Assembly (NCBI GenBank): GCA_049487715.1
Contig: CP150551.1
Coordinates: forward strand, 978,049-1,042,048
Source: Pycnococcus provasolii
Taxonomy: Eukaryota; Chlorophyta; Pseudoscourfieldiophyceae; Pseudoscourfieldiales
Length of the DNA stretch: 64,000 bases
Reading direction: 5' to 3'
The notes under the pieces were generated by a model. The model had not been told where the DNA came from, searched no databases, and saw only the letters and a program-made list of their open reading frames with translations. The translations under genes were made by a program, and so were the position numbers. Shown in pieces: positions 48,607 to 57,433 of this stretch (positions are counted from its first letter, which is position 1; each line of letters opens with the position of its first letter).

Positions 48607-49641
48607 TCATCCCAACTTGCCCACAGCTTCCAAAGTTTTGAATTTCTCGTCGTACATCACGGCGCCAATCTTTCCCAGGAAAGGGAGTGCTTCCATCGCT
48701 GCAACTGTCGACGCCGCCTGCGCCACACTCTTGCGTGCATCGACTGGAGACTGAGCACGGATATCGTGTGCCGCGGCAGCAAGCACGGCTCCCCATCCAC
48801 CACCTGCGTTTGGAGTAGCAGATTCGTCTGATGCTTCGTCTGCTCCTACTTGTTTTTCTTCTTCTTGTTTTGGTTCTTCTTCCTCCTCCTCATCACTTTT
48901 TACCGCTGCTGTCGTATTCGTCGCAACATCCCCCATGGCAGCCTTGGCAGAGTTAAGCCGATCCAGCAGCTCGTCGTTGGAAGGAATGCGTGCGAGGTCG
49001 TCGTCCACGCCGAATAGTACGGTGTGTTTGGCAACGCTATCTTTCATTCTTGGCAGTAAAAATTTCTCTTCTTCTGCGCCGTCAGTGCTGTCACTGCTGT
49101 CCCTACTGGTGCAGAGACGTAGACTCCATCCATCGATGGTCGCACCGTCCACACCGCTGAAACCAACTAACGTCCACGTTCCCGTGCGGTTCTTTGTTTC
49201 CAGCACATCGAAGGATTGCACGGACGGTACAAGTCCTGCAACAGAGACTCCGACATCACCGACAGAAGTTGACGTTGTCGTGGCTGCGTTTGCGAGCGTG
49301 AATTTGAGGCCATCGAGGCTGACTACGTTCGTTGGCAGGCTTCCCACTTCCATGAGAGTCGCGACCTGTCCACGTGGCGATCGTAGCGCGAAAGATGTTT
49401 TGTTGGACGCACCAAGCGGGTACAGAGTCGCATCCACCATGACAGCGTCGACGCGCCACGACGACGGCACTTGGCTATTCGGCAGTGGCGGCGGCACGTC
49501 GACGCTCGTCTCAGCTGGCATTTTAGCAATTTGCCAAGAGTCGAACCATTCGCAGTCGTCTGACACATGTGCTACTTCAGCAGCTATCGCCGTGGCGAAG
49601 AGCGCGATCGTTGCCCCTGCGCGTGCGAGTGCTGCTGCCAT
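48607..49641 (-). CDS. Secreted protein with P-domain-like fold
   Basis: 344 residues from ATG 49641. MAAALARAGATIALFATAIA is a signal peptide with likely cleavage near AAEVAHV. The next about 170 residues resemble the jelly-roll P domain of subtilisin-like convertases, the clearest part being GTWTLVGFSGVDGATIDGWS followed by LRLC. No protease catalytic domain is attached. The remainder is acidic (about 250-270; SDEEEEEEPKQEEEKQ) and ends in an Ala-rich helix. It could be a cell-surface or vacuolar protein of unknown function. A frame extension above 49641 contains a Thr run and a GTG start and is ignored. Confidence 0.6.
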   Translation of the reverse strand: MAAALARAGATIALFATAIAAEVAHVSDDCEWFDSWQIAKMPAETSVDVPPPLPNSQVPSSWRVDAVMVDATLYPLGASNKTSFALRSPRGQVATLMEVGSLPTNVVSLDGLKFTLANAATTTSTSVGDVGVSVAGLVPSVQSFDVLETKNRTGTWTLVGFSGVDGATIDGWSLRLCTSRDSSDSTDGAEEEKFLLPRMKDSVAKHTVLFGVDDDLARIPSNDELLDRLNSAKAAMGDVATNTTAAVKSDEEEEEEPKQEEEKQVGADEASDESATPNAGGGWGAVLAAAAHDIRAQSPVDARKSVAQAASTVAAMEALPFLGKIGAVMYDEKFKTLEAVGKLG

Positions 49642-50026
49642 TGTTGATGCTGTGCCGTAGTTTGTTTTTGTCGTTGTGGTGGTGGTGGTGGTGGTTGACT
49701 CGCGGTCATCCCCGTCATACCCTTGGCGTGGTGGCGTCGAGGAGTCGTCAGTCACGCAATATTGATCTCGCCTACTATGGCAGGGGCGGGGGCTGGCGAA
49801 AAGGTCGGTGCGAAAAGGTCGGTGCGATCGATGTGCGATTTCGGGGGTTGCGAGCTCCGAAACAGCCCCCCTCGAAAACCCCAACAACCGGTATCCCCAG
49901 AAGAGATTTCTAAAGATAAGAGTTGCCACGGAAGAGCTCGCAACGGCGTTGCTCCATATCTTCCTCTCGTCGTCTCCTTCCCCTCGCTTCCCCCATCCCG
50001 CTCACTTCAACCCTTTCTTGTGCAAA
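49642..50026. promoter_or_regulatory. Divergent promoter of P-domain protein and PsaG
   Basis: A 385-bp spacer. TTTCGGGGGTTG at 49839-49850 is the recurring promoter word on the minus strand. GAAAACCCC follows at about 49872. A GGT microsatellite lies at about 49680-49697. No gene is seen. Confidence 0.45.
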
Positions 50027-50431
50027 ATGGCGCCCATCACCGCTCGTGGACTCAAGACGCTCAAGCCCGCGCGCGTCGCGCGCACCTCGCGCAAGGCTCT
50101 CACGACCGTCGCGGCGATCGGCGACCCGGCGTCGCTCACCATCAGCGCGTGCACGGCTGGGTCGCTCTTCCTCGGACGCTTTGCGTTCTTGGACCTGCAG
50201 CGTGACCGCGTGGCGAAGCAGGGTCTGCCCGTGCAGAACGGCGTCACGCACCTCGAGGCGGGCGACAAGCGCTCTGTGGAGTTCGAGGGTCTCTTCGCGA
50301 CGAACGACCCGGCCGGATTCAACCTCGTCGACCTGCTCATGTGGGGCTCTGTCGGTCACGCCGTGGGCTTCCTCGTGCTCGCGGTGGGCAGCTTCAAGGC
50401 CGGCACCGGATACGACTTCTCAGTGTACTAA
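50027..50431 (+). CDS. PSAG: PsaG, photosystem I subunit V
   Basis: 134 residues. The transit peptide ([20 protein letters not shown]) is followed by the mature protein with [20 protein letters not shown], then [22 protein letters not shown] and [20 protein letters not shown]. PsaG has two membrane helices joined by a stromal loop and binds at the PSI edge near PsaB and LHCI. Length and sequence are typical. Confidence 0.93.
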   Translation: MAPITARGLKTLKPARVARTSRKALTTVAAIGDPASLTISACTAGSLFLGRFAFLDLQRDRVAKQGLPVQNGVTHLEAGDKRSVEFEGLFATNDPAGFNLVDLLMWGSVGHAVGFLVLAVGSFKAGTGYDFSVY

Positions 50432-50676
50432 GCGCTCACCCAAAGTCCTAGAGCTTTAGCGTGGTGTTACGTTCGGAGAGATGTTCGTTTCTTCTTTCTC
50501 GGTGACGACGAGACAGGGGCGTGGGGGGCTGTGTATCAGTGAACCCTTCTGTTTTGTAATGAAAACAGGGGGGGGTAACCAAAGACGAACCCTGCTCTTT
50601 TGTTCTGCGTTTTTCCAAAGAAAAAGAAATCCTACCACGATAGGTCGTCGTCTAAAGAGAATTCTATGGTAGTTAC

Positions 50677-51843
50677 TTATTTTGGCTTGTTGTCGTCTCC
50701 TCTCACGTTCCGCTGCACAGCATCGTCCCACTCCTCGAATGACTCGAGCACCTCGTAGTTGAAGCCGTGACCACGCGCAAAGCTTTCGCGCGTTCCGTAC
50801 GCGTCACCTTCAAGCGACGGTCCCATGCCCTGCCACATTGCCATTTCACCTGTCGTCTCAAGGTCAAAGTACTTGCACAGCCTCTCCAGAATGTATTCCA
50901 TGCTCTGAGACAGGTCGTGCGTGTCGTTCACTTCCATCAGCCGACGCTCCTCCACGACGTCACCAGACATGCCCAACGGGCGCATGTTCACGCTCGCCTG
51001 TCTGGCGAACGACAAGCTCGTCTCCATCGGAACGACGTCGTCTTCCACCCCGTGCACAACCAACGCTGGGCATCGCACAAACGGATACGGCGGGAATTCG
51101 CCTTCGTCCTTGAGCTCGTCGAGAAGTGGCTTCGCGTTCACCGCGTCGCCGTCTCCAAAGTCGTGAGAACCCGTCGAACGCCACGCATCCATCGCATCAG
51201 CGCCACCAGCCGCGGCGGATAAAACATTGCCTGGCTCGAATGCCGGGCAGAGCAGCACGAGGCGTTCGATACGCTCCGGATACCTCGCGGCGTACAGTGA
51301 GGCGACGTACCCGCCAAGGGAGCTCCCGATGAGACGCACGGGTTGCGAGCTGCTGCACACGGCATCGTGTATAACCCCGACCATGTGAGCGACGGACGTA
51401 CCCGCGTGTGACGGCGACTTCGGCCCTCTCAAGTCCAGGACGTCGATGTCGATCCCGCGCGCGGCGAACAGACGCGAGATGGCTGCCGCCTTGAGGCTCT
51501 CAGGCGAACTGCGAAAGCCATGGCAGTAGATGTACGTGAAGCTGTCTCCGGTGAACTGTTCGCGAAGCTGCTTTCTCTTTTCCTGCCATCTCGCCTCTGC
51601 CTCCTCAGGGCTCTCCGTCGACTCGTTCGCCTGTCTCGCCTTCCACTTGGCAATCCACGACGACGCCGACTCGTTGCTCTCACCTGGCGCCAGCTTATTC
51701 TTCGCCGACGCCGACGAAGACGACGACGAGCTGCTGCAGCGACAAGTCTGTTGTGGTGGTGCACGGCGAAGAGGGCGCGCAGCCGCGAGCCGAGCTTTGG
51801 TGGGCATCGCGGACCTGGTGCTTTGGTGGGGCGTCATCATCAT
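50677..51843 (-). CDS. Alpha/beta hydrolase, YqiA/UPF0227-like, plastid-targeted
   Basis: 388 residues from ATG 51843. The N-terminus is rich in Arg, Ala and Ser (MPTKARLAAARPLRRAPPQQ, then a Ser run), typical of a transit peptide. A polar helix (about 50-95) precedes the hydrolase domain. The oxyanion turn is YIYCHGFRSSPESLKAAAIS and the nucleophile elbow GSSLGGY. The core continues LVVHGVEDDVVP (acid) and NDTHDLSQ (His). All three catalytic positions are present. YqiA-like enzymes hydrolyse short esters; the substrate here is unknown. ATG 51807 is the next possible start. Confidence 0.82.
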   Translation of the reverse strand: MMMTPHQSTRSAMPTKARLAAARPLRRAPPQQTCRCSSSSSSSSASAKNKLAPGESNESASSWIAKWKARQANESTESPEEAEARWQEKRKQLREQFTGDSFTYIYCHGFRSSPESLKAAAISRLFAARGIDIDVLDLRGPKSPSHAGTSVAHMVGVIHDAVCSSSQPVRLIGSSLGGYVASLYAARYPERIERLVLLCPAFEPGNVLSAAAGGADAMDAWRSTGSHDFGDGDAVNAKPLLDELKDEGEFPPYPFVRCPALVVHGVEDDVVPMETSLSFARQASVNMRPLGMSGDVVEERRLMEVNDTHDLSQSMEYILERLCKYFDLETTGEMAMWQGMGPSLEGDAYGTRESFARGHGFNYEVLESFEEWDDAVQRNVRGDDNKPK

Positions 51844-52071
51844 TTGAGATAGATATTGGTGGTGCGCGTTGAAGCGAGAGGGGGGCACGAGGGGGGGGAG
51901 GGCAGAGGATAAGCTTGGCAGGGATGGGCCCCGTCGCCTTCTCCGGTGCCAATGGGCAAACCCCTATTCAGTTAGGGGTTGGCCATGCAAAGGGATCTCC
52001 GTGCCAAATTCCACTTTATCCACCGGCTTTGCCTTTCAGAGCAGCGCGGCGCGGAGCTCTTCCGTCTTGCG

Positions 52072-53616
52072 ATGGTGGCGGAGATGATGGCACGCACATG
52101 GCAACCTCGCGCGGCACGAACAGAAGCAAGACGTCAACTTCCATACGCACTGAGAAGAAGCACTACGCGAGCACTGAGAAGAAAGACAAAACTTTCCGCG
52201 CAGGATGGCGCGACCGCTGCGCCCGCGTCGAAGTCGAGTGACGTGCTGCGCGCACTGGACGCCGTCATCGACCCGGACTTTGGTCTGAGCGTGGTTGAGT
52301 GCGGCTTTGTCAAAGACCTCGTCTGCGGCGGCGATGGCAATGTCTCGTTTACGCTCGAACTGACGACGCCTGCGTGCCCGGTGAAGGCGGAGTTCGAACG
52401 TCAGAGCAAGCAGGTGGTCAGCGCCTTGCCTTGGGTGACGTCCGTGGATGTGACGTTTACTGCGCCGCCCGCCGCCGCTCTCGACGCGCCACCGACGGCG
52501 ACGGTAGCTCTGCCAGGCTTGAAGGGTGTCAGGCACGTCATTGCCGTGTCGTCGTGCAAGGGTGGCGTAGGCAAGTCAACGACAAGCGTGAACTTGGCAT
52601 ACACGCTCGCGATGATGGGAGCTCGCGTGGGGATTTTCGACGCGGATGTTTACGGCCCAAGCCTTCCCATGATGGTGAGCCCGGACGAGGCGGTTATGGG
52701 CATGGATTCAGAGACGCGGGAAATCGAGCCTTGCGAGTACGAGGGCGTCAAGCTTGTTTCGTTTGGGTTTGCGGGGCAGGGTGCCGCCATCATGCGCGGT
52801 GCGATGGTCAGCGGACTGATTGAGCAGATGATTGGAACGGCGCGGTGGGGTGAGCTTGACTACCTGATATTAGACTTCCCCCCAGGCACGGGCGACATTC
52901 AGCTCACTCTGTGCCAGAGCGTGCCAATTACCGCGGCTGTGGTGGTGACCACGCCGCAGGCTCTTGCATACGCCGACGTTTCGAAGGGCATTCGAATGTT
53001 CGCGAGACTGTCGGTGCCCGTCGTGAGCGTCGTCGAGAACATGAGCTACTTCGAAGCACCTGACGGGCAGCGCTACACGCCATTTGGCGAAGGCAGCGGC
53101 AAGCGTGCCATCTCCGAGTGCGGGCTACCGGACAGCAGTCTCGTTCAGCTTCCTATCGCCGAGAATCTGTCAGCCGCGGGCGACGGAGGCGTGCCTCACG
53201 TGGTCTCCGACCCTACCAGTGCACTCGCGAGCGACTTTTCCAGGCTCGGCGCGACGGTCGTGCGCGAGGTGGCGAAGCTGAGTCGAACCGCACGAGACAT
53301 TGTTCGGTACGACGATGAGCTGAAGCTGTGCGTCGTTCGCATGCCCGCGTCGTCGCCGGGGGAACAACGCGAGCAATTTGGCGTTCGCGCGATTGATGTG
53401 CTGCGCTCTGACGCACGCGCGCTCATGCCTGGTGAACCACACGTGTCCGCTGGCGTTCCTGACGACATTGCGCCGGAGAGCATCACGCCTGTGGGAAACT
53501 ACGCGGTTCAGATCTCATGGCCGAATGGCATCAACCAGGTGGCACCACTTGACGTGATTGCAGCTTTGGAGCGCGTCGCCATCGACGAGCTGGCGTCGTC
53601 AGCCGCCGCAACGTAG
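52072..53616 (+). CDS. HCF101: HCF101, plastid Fe-S cluster scaffold
   Basis: 514 residues from ATG 52072. The order of domains is a transit peptide (Arg-rich, about residues 1-45), a MIP18/DUF59 domain (about 60-130; VIDPDFGLSVVECGFV), a Mrp/NBP35 P-loop ATPase and a C-terminal DUF971 domain. The ATPase has SCKGGVGKSTTSVNLAYTLA, FDADVYGPSLPMMVSP and DYLILDFPPGTGDIQLTL. The DUF971 domain ends in QISWPNG. This full combination is HCF101, needed for 4Fe-4S cluster assembly on photosystem I and ferredoxin-thioredoxin reductase. An alternative ATG at 51985 would add 29 residues. Confidence 0.92.
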   Translation: MVAEMMARTWQPRAARTEARRQLPYALRRSTTRALRRKTKLSAQDGATAAPASKSSDVLRALDAVIDPDFGLSVVECGFVKDLVCGGDGNVSFTLELTTPACPVKAEFERQSKQVVSALPWVTSVDVTFTAPPAAALDAPPTATVALPGLKGVRHVIAVSSCKGGVGKSTTSVNLAYTLAMMGARVGIFDADVYGPSLPMMVSPDEAVMGMDSETREIEPCEYEGVKLVSFGFAGQGAAIMRGAMVSGLIEQMIGTARWGELDYLILDFPPGTGDIQLTLCQSVPITAAVVVTTPQALAYADVSKGIRMFARLSVPVVSVVENMSYFEAPDGQRYTPFGEGSGKRAISECGLPDSSLVQLPIAENLSAAGDGGVPHVVSDPTSALASDFSRLGATVVREVAKLSRTARDIVRYDDELKLCVVRMPASSPGEQREQFGVRAIDVLRSDARALMPGEPHVSAGVPDDIAPESITPVGNYAVQISWPNGINQVAPLDVIAALERVAIDELASSAAAT

Positions 53617-53667
53617 TAACCAAACGAAAGTATGTCAACAATTCTTTGTTTTTTTGTTTGTTTTTTA

Positions 53668-54639
53668 TTACTTACGGTACATATCCGCCAGCCTTACGAC
53701 GTTCTGTGCTTGTTTTTTCGATACAAGGTTTACCAACCACTTAGGAATGATTCCTTTTGGATCCGCTTGGACGACGTACCATACACGAGCGTGGAGTTGT
53801 TTTTTCGACGATCCTGATGGCGTCACCCAAACCTCCTTGCCGAAGTAACCTGAAGTTTGCAAATCTCCTCGCACCGCGCCTTTCCATTTCGGCAGATTTG
53901 GCAGCACATCCGACGACGGCGGCGTTGGCGCGCTATTCTTCTCAAAAGGAAACCTCTTCTTCCTTTGCGTTGAACTCGGAAGCATCCTGCGTGCGTCATC
54001 CTCCGGTATGCTCTGGGCGCTGACGAGCACCCCACCTGCGTTCAGCTTTGTAATGCGCTGCTCCCAAATAAAGTCGCGGCTCGCAACAGGGGCAGATCCG
54101 CCACCGAAAGGTGCGGGCATTTTGAATGCGGCGTGGCACAGCGCACGTCCGCTGCTTGGCTCCGCGAGGATGTCGCCACCAATGAACATCGGGTCGATAC
54201 GCGGAAAGAAAAACGAAAAGACGCGCTTTGGGTTTTTGAATTCCTCAAACGCCGTGTTTGGCGCAACGGGGACGGTCGCGACGCCCATGATGCGGTTCAC
54301 CTTCTCACCAGGCAGGCGCCACACCTCGTACGTGTCATCGACAGGACCTTCCACCTTCTCAAGTTTCCAGTTTGGGTGACGAAGGCAATCGAAGAAACCT
54401 TGCACGCGCTCGCGGTCACCCTCCTTGTACGTCCACAGTCTCCCGAGTTCCGCCTTGGCGATGCGAACGTGCTCCGCCTTCTGGCGCTTTTCCCACGCGC
54501 TCATGGACACGCCAGTCTTGAGTCCCGTGAGCGTCACCGCAGAAGGTGACGACGACGACGACGACGTGTTCCTTCTCCTCTCTCGGTACCTGCCTACGAC
54601 GTATCCCGTCGCTGTTGCGACGCCCAGCTCCACGAGCAT
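53668..54639 (-). CDS. START-like lipid-binding protein, membrane-anchored
   Basis: 323 residues. ATG 54639 (MLVELGVATATGYVVGR) begins with a possible single membrane anchor. A Ser-run linker follows, then a START/SRPBCC-type domain of about 220 residues. Recognisable segments are TYEVWRLPGEKVNRIMGVAT, IGGDILAEPSSGRALCHAAF and ASRDFIWEQRI. The ending includes KEVWVTPSGSSKKQLHARVW. START domains hold a lipid in a hydrophobic pocket. The ligand and membrane are not known. Confidence 0.7.
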   Translation of the reverse strand: MLVELGVATATGYVVGRYRERRRNTSSSSSSPSAVTLTGLKTGVSMSAWEKRQKAEHVRIAKAELGRLWTYKEGDRERVQGFFDCLRHPNWKLEKVEGPVDDTYEVWRLPGEKVNRIMGVATVPVAPNTAFEEFKNPKRVFSFFFPRIDPMFIGGDILAEPSSGRALCHAAFKMPAPFGGGSAPVASRDFIWEQRITKLNAGGVLVSAQSIPEDDARRMLPSSTQRKKRFPFEKNSAPTPPSSDVLPNLPKWKGAVRGDLQTSGYFGKEVWVTPSGSSKKQLHARVWYVVQADPKGIIPKWLVNLVSKKQAQNVVRLADMYRK

Positions 54640-55041
54640 GATGAGAGAGCTTGTTTGTTTTTTTATCTTTTTACGCGTGTGGTATTTATTTGTGACAGGG
54701 GTTTGGGTCTGGTCGTCGTCGTCGTCGGGGAGTGAACGGACGAGAGAGTGGTAGAGAGGTTGTTTAACCCTGATGGATGGCGATCGCAGCCGTAGGCGGT
54801 GCACCGGGGGGGAGGACCTCTCCCAAACCCGAATTAAATTTTCCTCAGAACCCCTCTGCAGATCCACGGGACCTCCGGGGGGGATACCGGTTTGTCTCTT
54901 TTCCTTTAGGCTTTATCCATTCTTTTTCTCCCCGGCTTCTCCCGAGCCACGAACCCTTGCCTTTCACCCACCGCCACCCTCCTCGCCCTCGTTCCCGTCC
55001 CGGTCCCCCCTCCGCCGCTGCACCACTCTCGCTCTCGCACC
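54640..55041. promoter_or_regulatory. Divergent promoter of START-like gene and plastid L13
   Basis: A 402-bp spacer. CCAAACCCGAATTAAATT at 54823-54840 is a further copy of the promoter word. A pyrimidine-rich leader precedes the L13 start. No gene is seen. Confidence 0.45.
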
Positions 55042-55734
55042 ATGGCGTCCAAGTCAGTAGCCAAGCCGTCGTGCAGGACAAACACCACGCGTTTCGTCGC
55101 TCCTCTGGCGCCTCGTCGCACAGTCGCTCCGCGCTCACCGATGGTGCCTCCTCAGCGCGCCGTGCTGTCGGAGTCGGAGTTGGCGAACCTCGTGTCGGGT
55201 GTCAGCAACCTCGGCGCGGACCCGTGGGAGAAGACGTACTACCCCAAGGGTGCAGACCGCCGCCCGGAAATGAAGAACTGGTACGTCGTTGACGCGGAGG
55301 GACAGACGCTCGGACGCCTGGCGACGCTCGTCGCGAATTTGCTGCGCGGAAAGACGGTTCCCACGTACACAACCTCGGCGGACATGGGTGGCTTTGTCGT
55401 TGTCGTCAACGCGGAGAAGGTTACTGTGGGTGGGCGTAAGGCGCAGCAGAAGCTGTACAGGCGGCACGCGACTGGCCGACCTGGTTCGATGAAGGAGGAG
55501 ACGTTCGAAAACCTTCAGAAGCGTGTGCCAGAGCGCATCGTTGAGAAGGCTGTCAAGGGCATGTTGCCGAAGGGTGGCGCTCTGGGACGTGACCTGTTCC
55601 GTCACCTGAAGGTGTACAAGGGAGACAAGCACCCGCACGAGGCGCAGACGCCGATTGATTGCACTCACCTCGTCGACGCGAGCTCGAACGACGGCGCGAA
55701 GTTCCCGTCGGTTCCCATCATGACTGTGGAATAA
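55042..55734 (+). CDS. RPL13: Plastid ribosomal protein L13 (uL13c)
   Basis: 230 residues. A transit peptide ([20 protein letters not shown]) and linker precede the uL13 domain, which starts [40 protein letters not shown] and [20 protein letters not shown] follow, then [20 protein letters not shown] and [18 protein letters not shown]. These are diagnostic of bacterial-type uL13. A short C-terminal extension is present, as in plant plastid L13. The ATG at 55042 directly follows the pyrimidine-rich leader. Confidence 0.95.
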   Translation: MASKSVAKPSCRTNTTRFVAPLAPRRTVAPRSPMVPPQRAVLSESELANLVSGVSNLGADPWEKTYYPKGADRRPEMKNWYVVDAEGQTLGRLATLVANLLRGKTVPTYTTSADMGGFVVVVNAEKVTVGGRKAQQKLYRRHATGRPGSMKEETFENLQKRVPERIVEKAVKGMLPKGGALGRDLFRHLKVYKGDKHPHEAQTPIDCTHLVDASSNDGAKFPSVPIMTVE

Positions 55735-55866
55735 ACAACCCAAGTCCGTGAATAGGAGCAACTCTGCACTGCTTTTCGCTGCGGTGTAATTAAACTCTTG
55801 ACCAAAAAAAAAAAAGAAAACCCACAATATCCACAGACTTACAAAAAATAGTACAGCAGCGAGCCG

Positions 55867-56601
55867 TCAGTGAATTGAGTCCTCGTTCTCCTCCAACCTT
55901 TCGACGCACATTCTCGTGTATCTGGACGAAGCGGACCAGCTAAACCCCCGACGCTGTAGCCAGCCAAGCATACGCCTTTGTTTCGCCTCCAAGCTGCTCA
56001 CACTTCGCATACCACGCCACTTTCTTGACACTGCTTGCCACAGCTCAGCTGACACGCCTCCGTCGTCGTCGTCGATGTCGTTGTCGTCAACGTCTCGTCC
56101 CCACCCTTCAAATGCAGACGCCGCCTCCTCAGGCTTACCAAAAATCTCCTCGAGGGCCATTTCCGCAGTTTGCTCGTCGACGCCTTTCAGTTGAACGAGC
56201 GCATGGCGTACACGGGTGGGTGACCACTTGGAAACGCGCCATTTCTCACGAACAAAGACGGAAGCTACCTCACGGTCACTCTGAAGACCAACTTCCTCAA
56301 GACGCAGCAGTGCTTCTTCCAAGTCTGTGGCAGAGAATCGATCTTGTAGTTTTGTCGTCAACTCTGCTTTCGAGTATGGGCGGTACGACAGCAAGCGCAG
56401 CGCTGCATTTTTTGCCTCGGCAACGCCATCATCATTGTCATCATCATCATAATTTCCACCACCGTTGTAGTCTTTTTCTTTCGACGCGCCACGGGTGACG
56501 CAAGCCACGGTCAGGCGTGGACGACGAAGCAGCCGCCGCCAACCAGGCGTCGGCGACACGGTACGGAGCGGCGTAGAAAAGAGTCGCAAAGCCTTTACCA
56601 T
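55867..56601 (-). CDS. RecX-like regulator of RecA, organelle-targeted
   Basis: 244 residues. The N-terminus MVKALRLFSTPLRTVSPTPG is Arg/Ser-rich, suiting plastid or mitochondrial import. The RecX domain (about 65-210) has ALRLLSYRPYSKAELTTKLQ, then LEEVGLQSDREVASVFVREK and KWSPTRVRHALVQLKGVDEQ. RecX binds RecA filaments and limits recombination. A nuclear RecX would act on an organelle RecA. An Asp-rich insertion (DVDDNDIDDDDGG) breaks the third helical repeat. ATG 56601 is the first Met. Confidence 0.82.
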   Translation of the reverse strand: MVKALRLFSTPLRTVSPTPGWRRLLRRPRLTVACVTRGASKEKDYNGGGNYDDDDNDDGVAEAKNAALRLLSYRPYSKAELTTKLQDRFSATDLEEALLRLEEVGLQSDREVASVFVREKWRVSKWSPTRVRHALVQLKGVDEQTAEMALEEIFGKPEEAASAFEGWGRDVDDNDIDDDDGGVSAELWQAVSRKWRGMRSVSSLEAKQRRMLGWLQRRGFSWSASSRYTRMCVERLEENEDSIH

Positions 56602-56808
56602 GCAGGCATGTCACAACGAATGTTTTCGTTTGAAAAGTGGTCGTCGTCAACGCGTGTTCCCGGAGGGGGAAGAAGTTAGGGTACTGTAGGGGTTTGGATT
56701 TGATCGCAAATCCAAGGAGGGGGAGGGAGTCTTCTCTTCGTCCCGAAACTTTTTTTGGCTCATTCTCACACAAGAAAATAATCCGGTGGATAAGAGTGGA
56801 TAAGGACG

Positions 56809-57285
56809 ATGGTTCGTGTAGCCTCGTCAAAGCAGCAGCAGCAGCAGCAACAACACGGCACCTACAGACAAACTCGAAGAACGAGAAGACAGCACCACCA
56901 ACGACAACCTCAACTTCAAGAGCCAAAGAAGGCACTGGCCTCTCTTGCTGTCGCCATTCTTTTGCCCTGGGTTCCACAAGGCGATGCGCTTGCTGACGAT
57001 GCCGCGGCGAACTTCGCCACAAAGTGTGCAGGATGCCACGTCGCAGGCGGTAACATCGTCGCAGCGGGTAAGGGATTAAGTGCTGCGGAACTTGAGCGCA
57101 ACGGGTATACGACAGCCGACGACGTTGCAAGCATGATTGCTCTGGGGAAGGGAAAGATGCCAGGCTTTGGGGTTGCGTGCACGCCAAAGGGCGCGTGCAC
57201 GTTCGGTGCTCGACTGAGTGACGAAGAGCTCGCGGAACTGACTTCGTTCGTTCAGGAACGTTCCGTCTCTGGTGCTTGGGAGTAA
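56809..57285 (+). CDS. Cytochrome c6A, thylakoid lumen
   Basis: 158 residues. The heme site CAGCH (about residue 74) and the axial Met in GKGKMPGFG identify a class I cytochrome of the c6 group. Between that Met and the C-terminal helix there is an insertion with two Cys (VACTPKGACTF), the loop insertion peptide that marks c6A. Ordinary c6 lacks it. Targeting is bipartite: a basic Gln/Arg-rich stretch, then a hydrophobic lumenal signal (LASLAVAILLPWVPQGDALA). c6A has a low redox potential and does not replace c6 or plastocyanin as a photosystem I donor. Its role is still debated. Confidence 0.88.
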   Translation: MVRVASSKQQQQQQQHGTYRQTRRTRRQHHQRQPQLQEPKKALASLAVAILLPWVPQGDALADDAAANFATKCAGCHVAGGNIVAAGKGLSAAELERNGYTTADDVASMIALGKGKMPGFGVACTPKGACTFGARLSDEELAELTSFVQERSVSGAWE

Positions 57286-57433
57286 AAACTTATTGTAACG
57301 AGTCAGCGTATTAATTTCACGAGAATGTGCGACTTGCAAGCAACTCGGCGATACGTGCTCGAACGGCACCGCCGTGCAACTCCCAACAAGGCGCTCCGGA
57401 AGGTTTACTATGTTCCACCACACATGCACCTCT

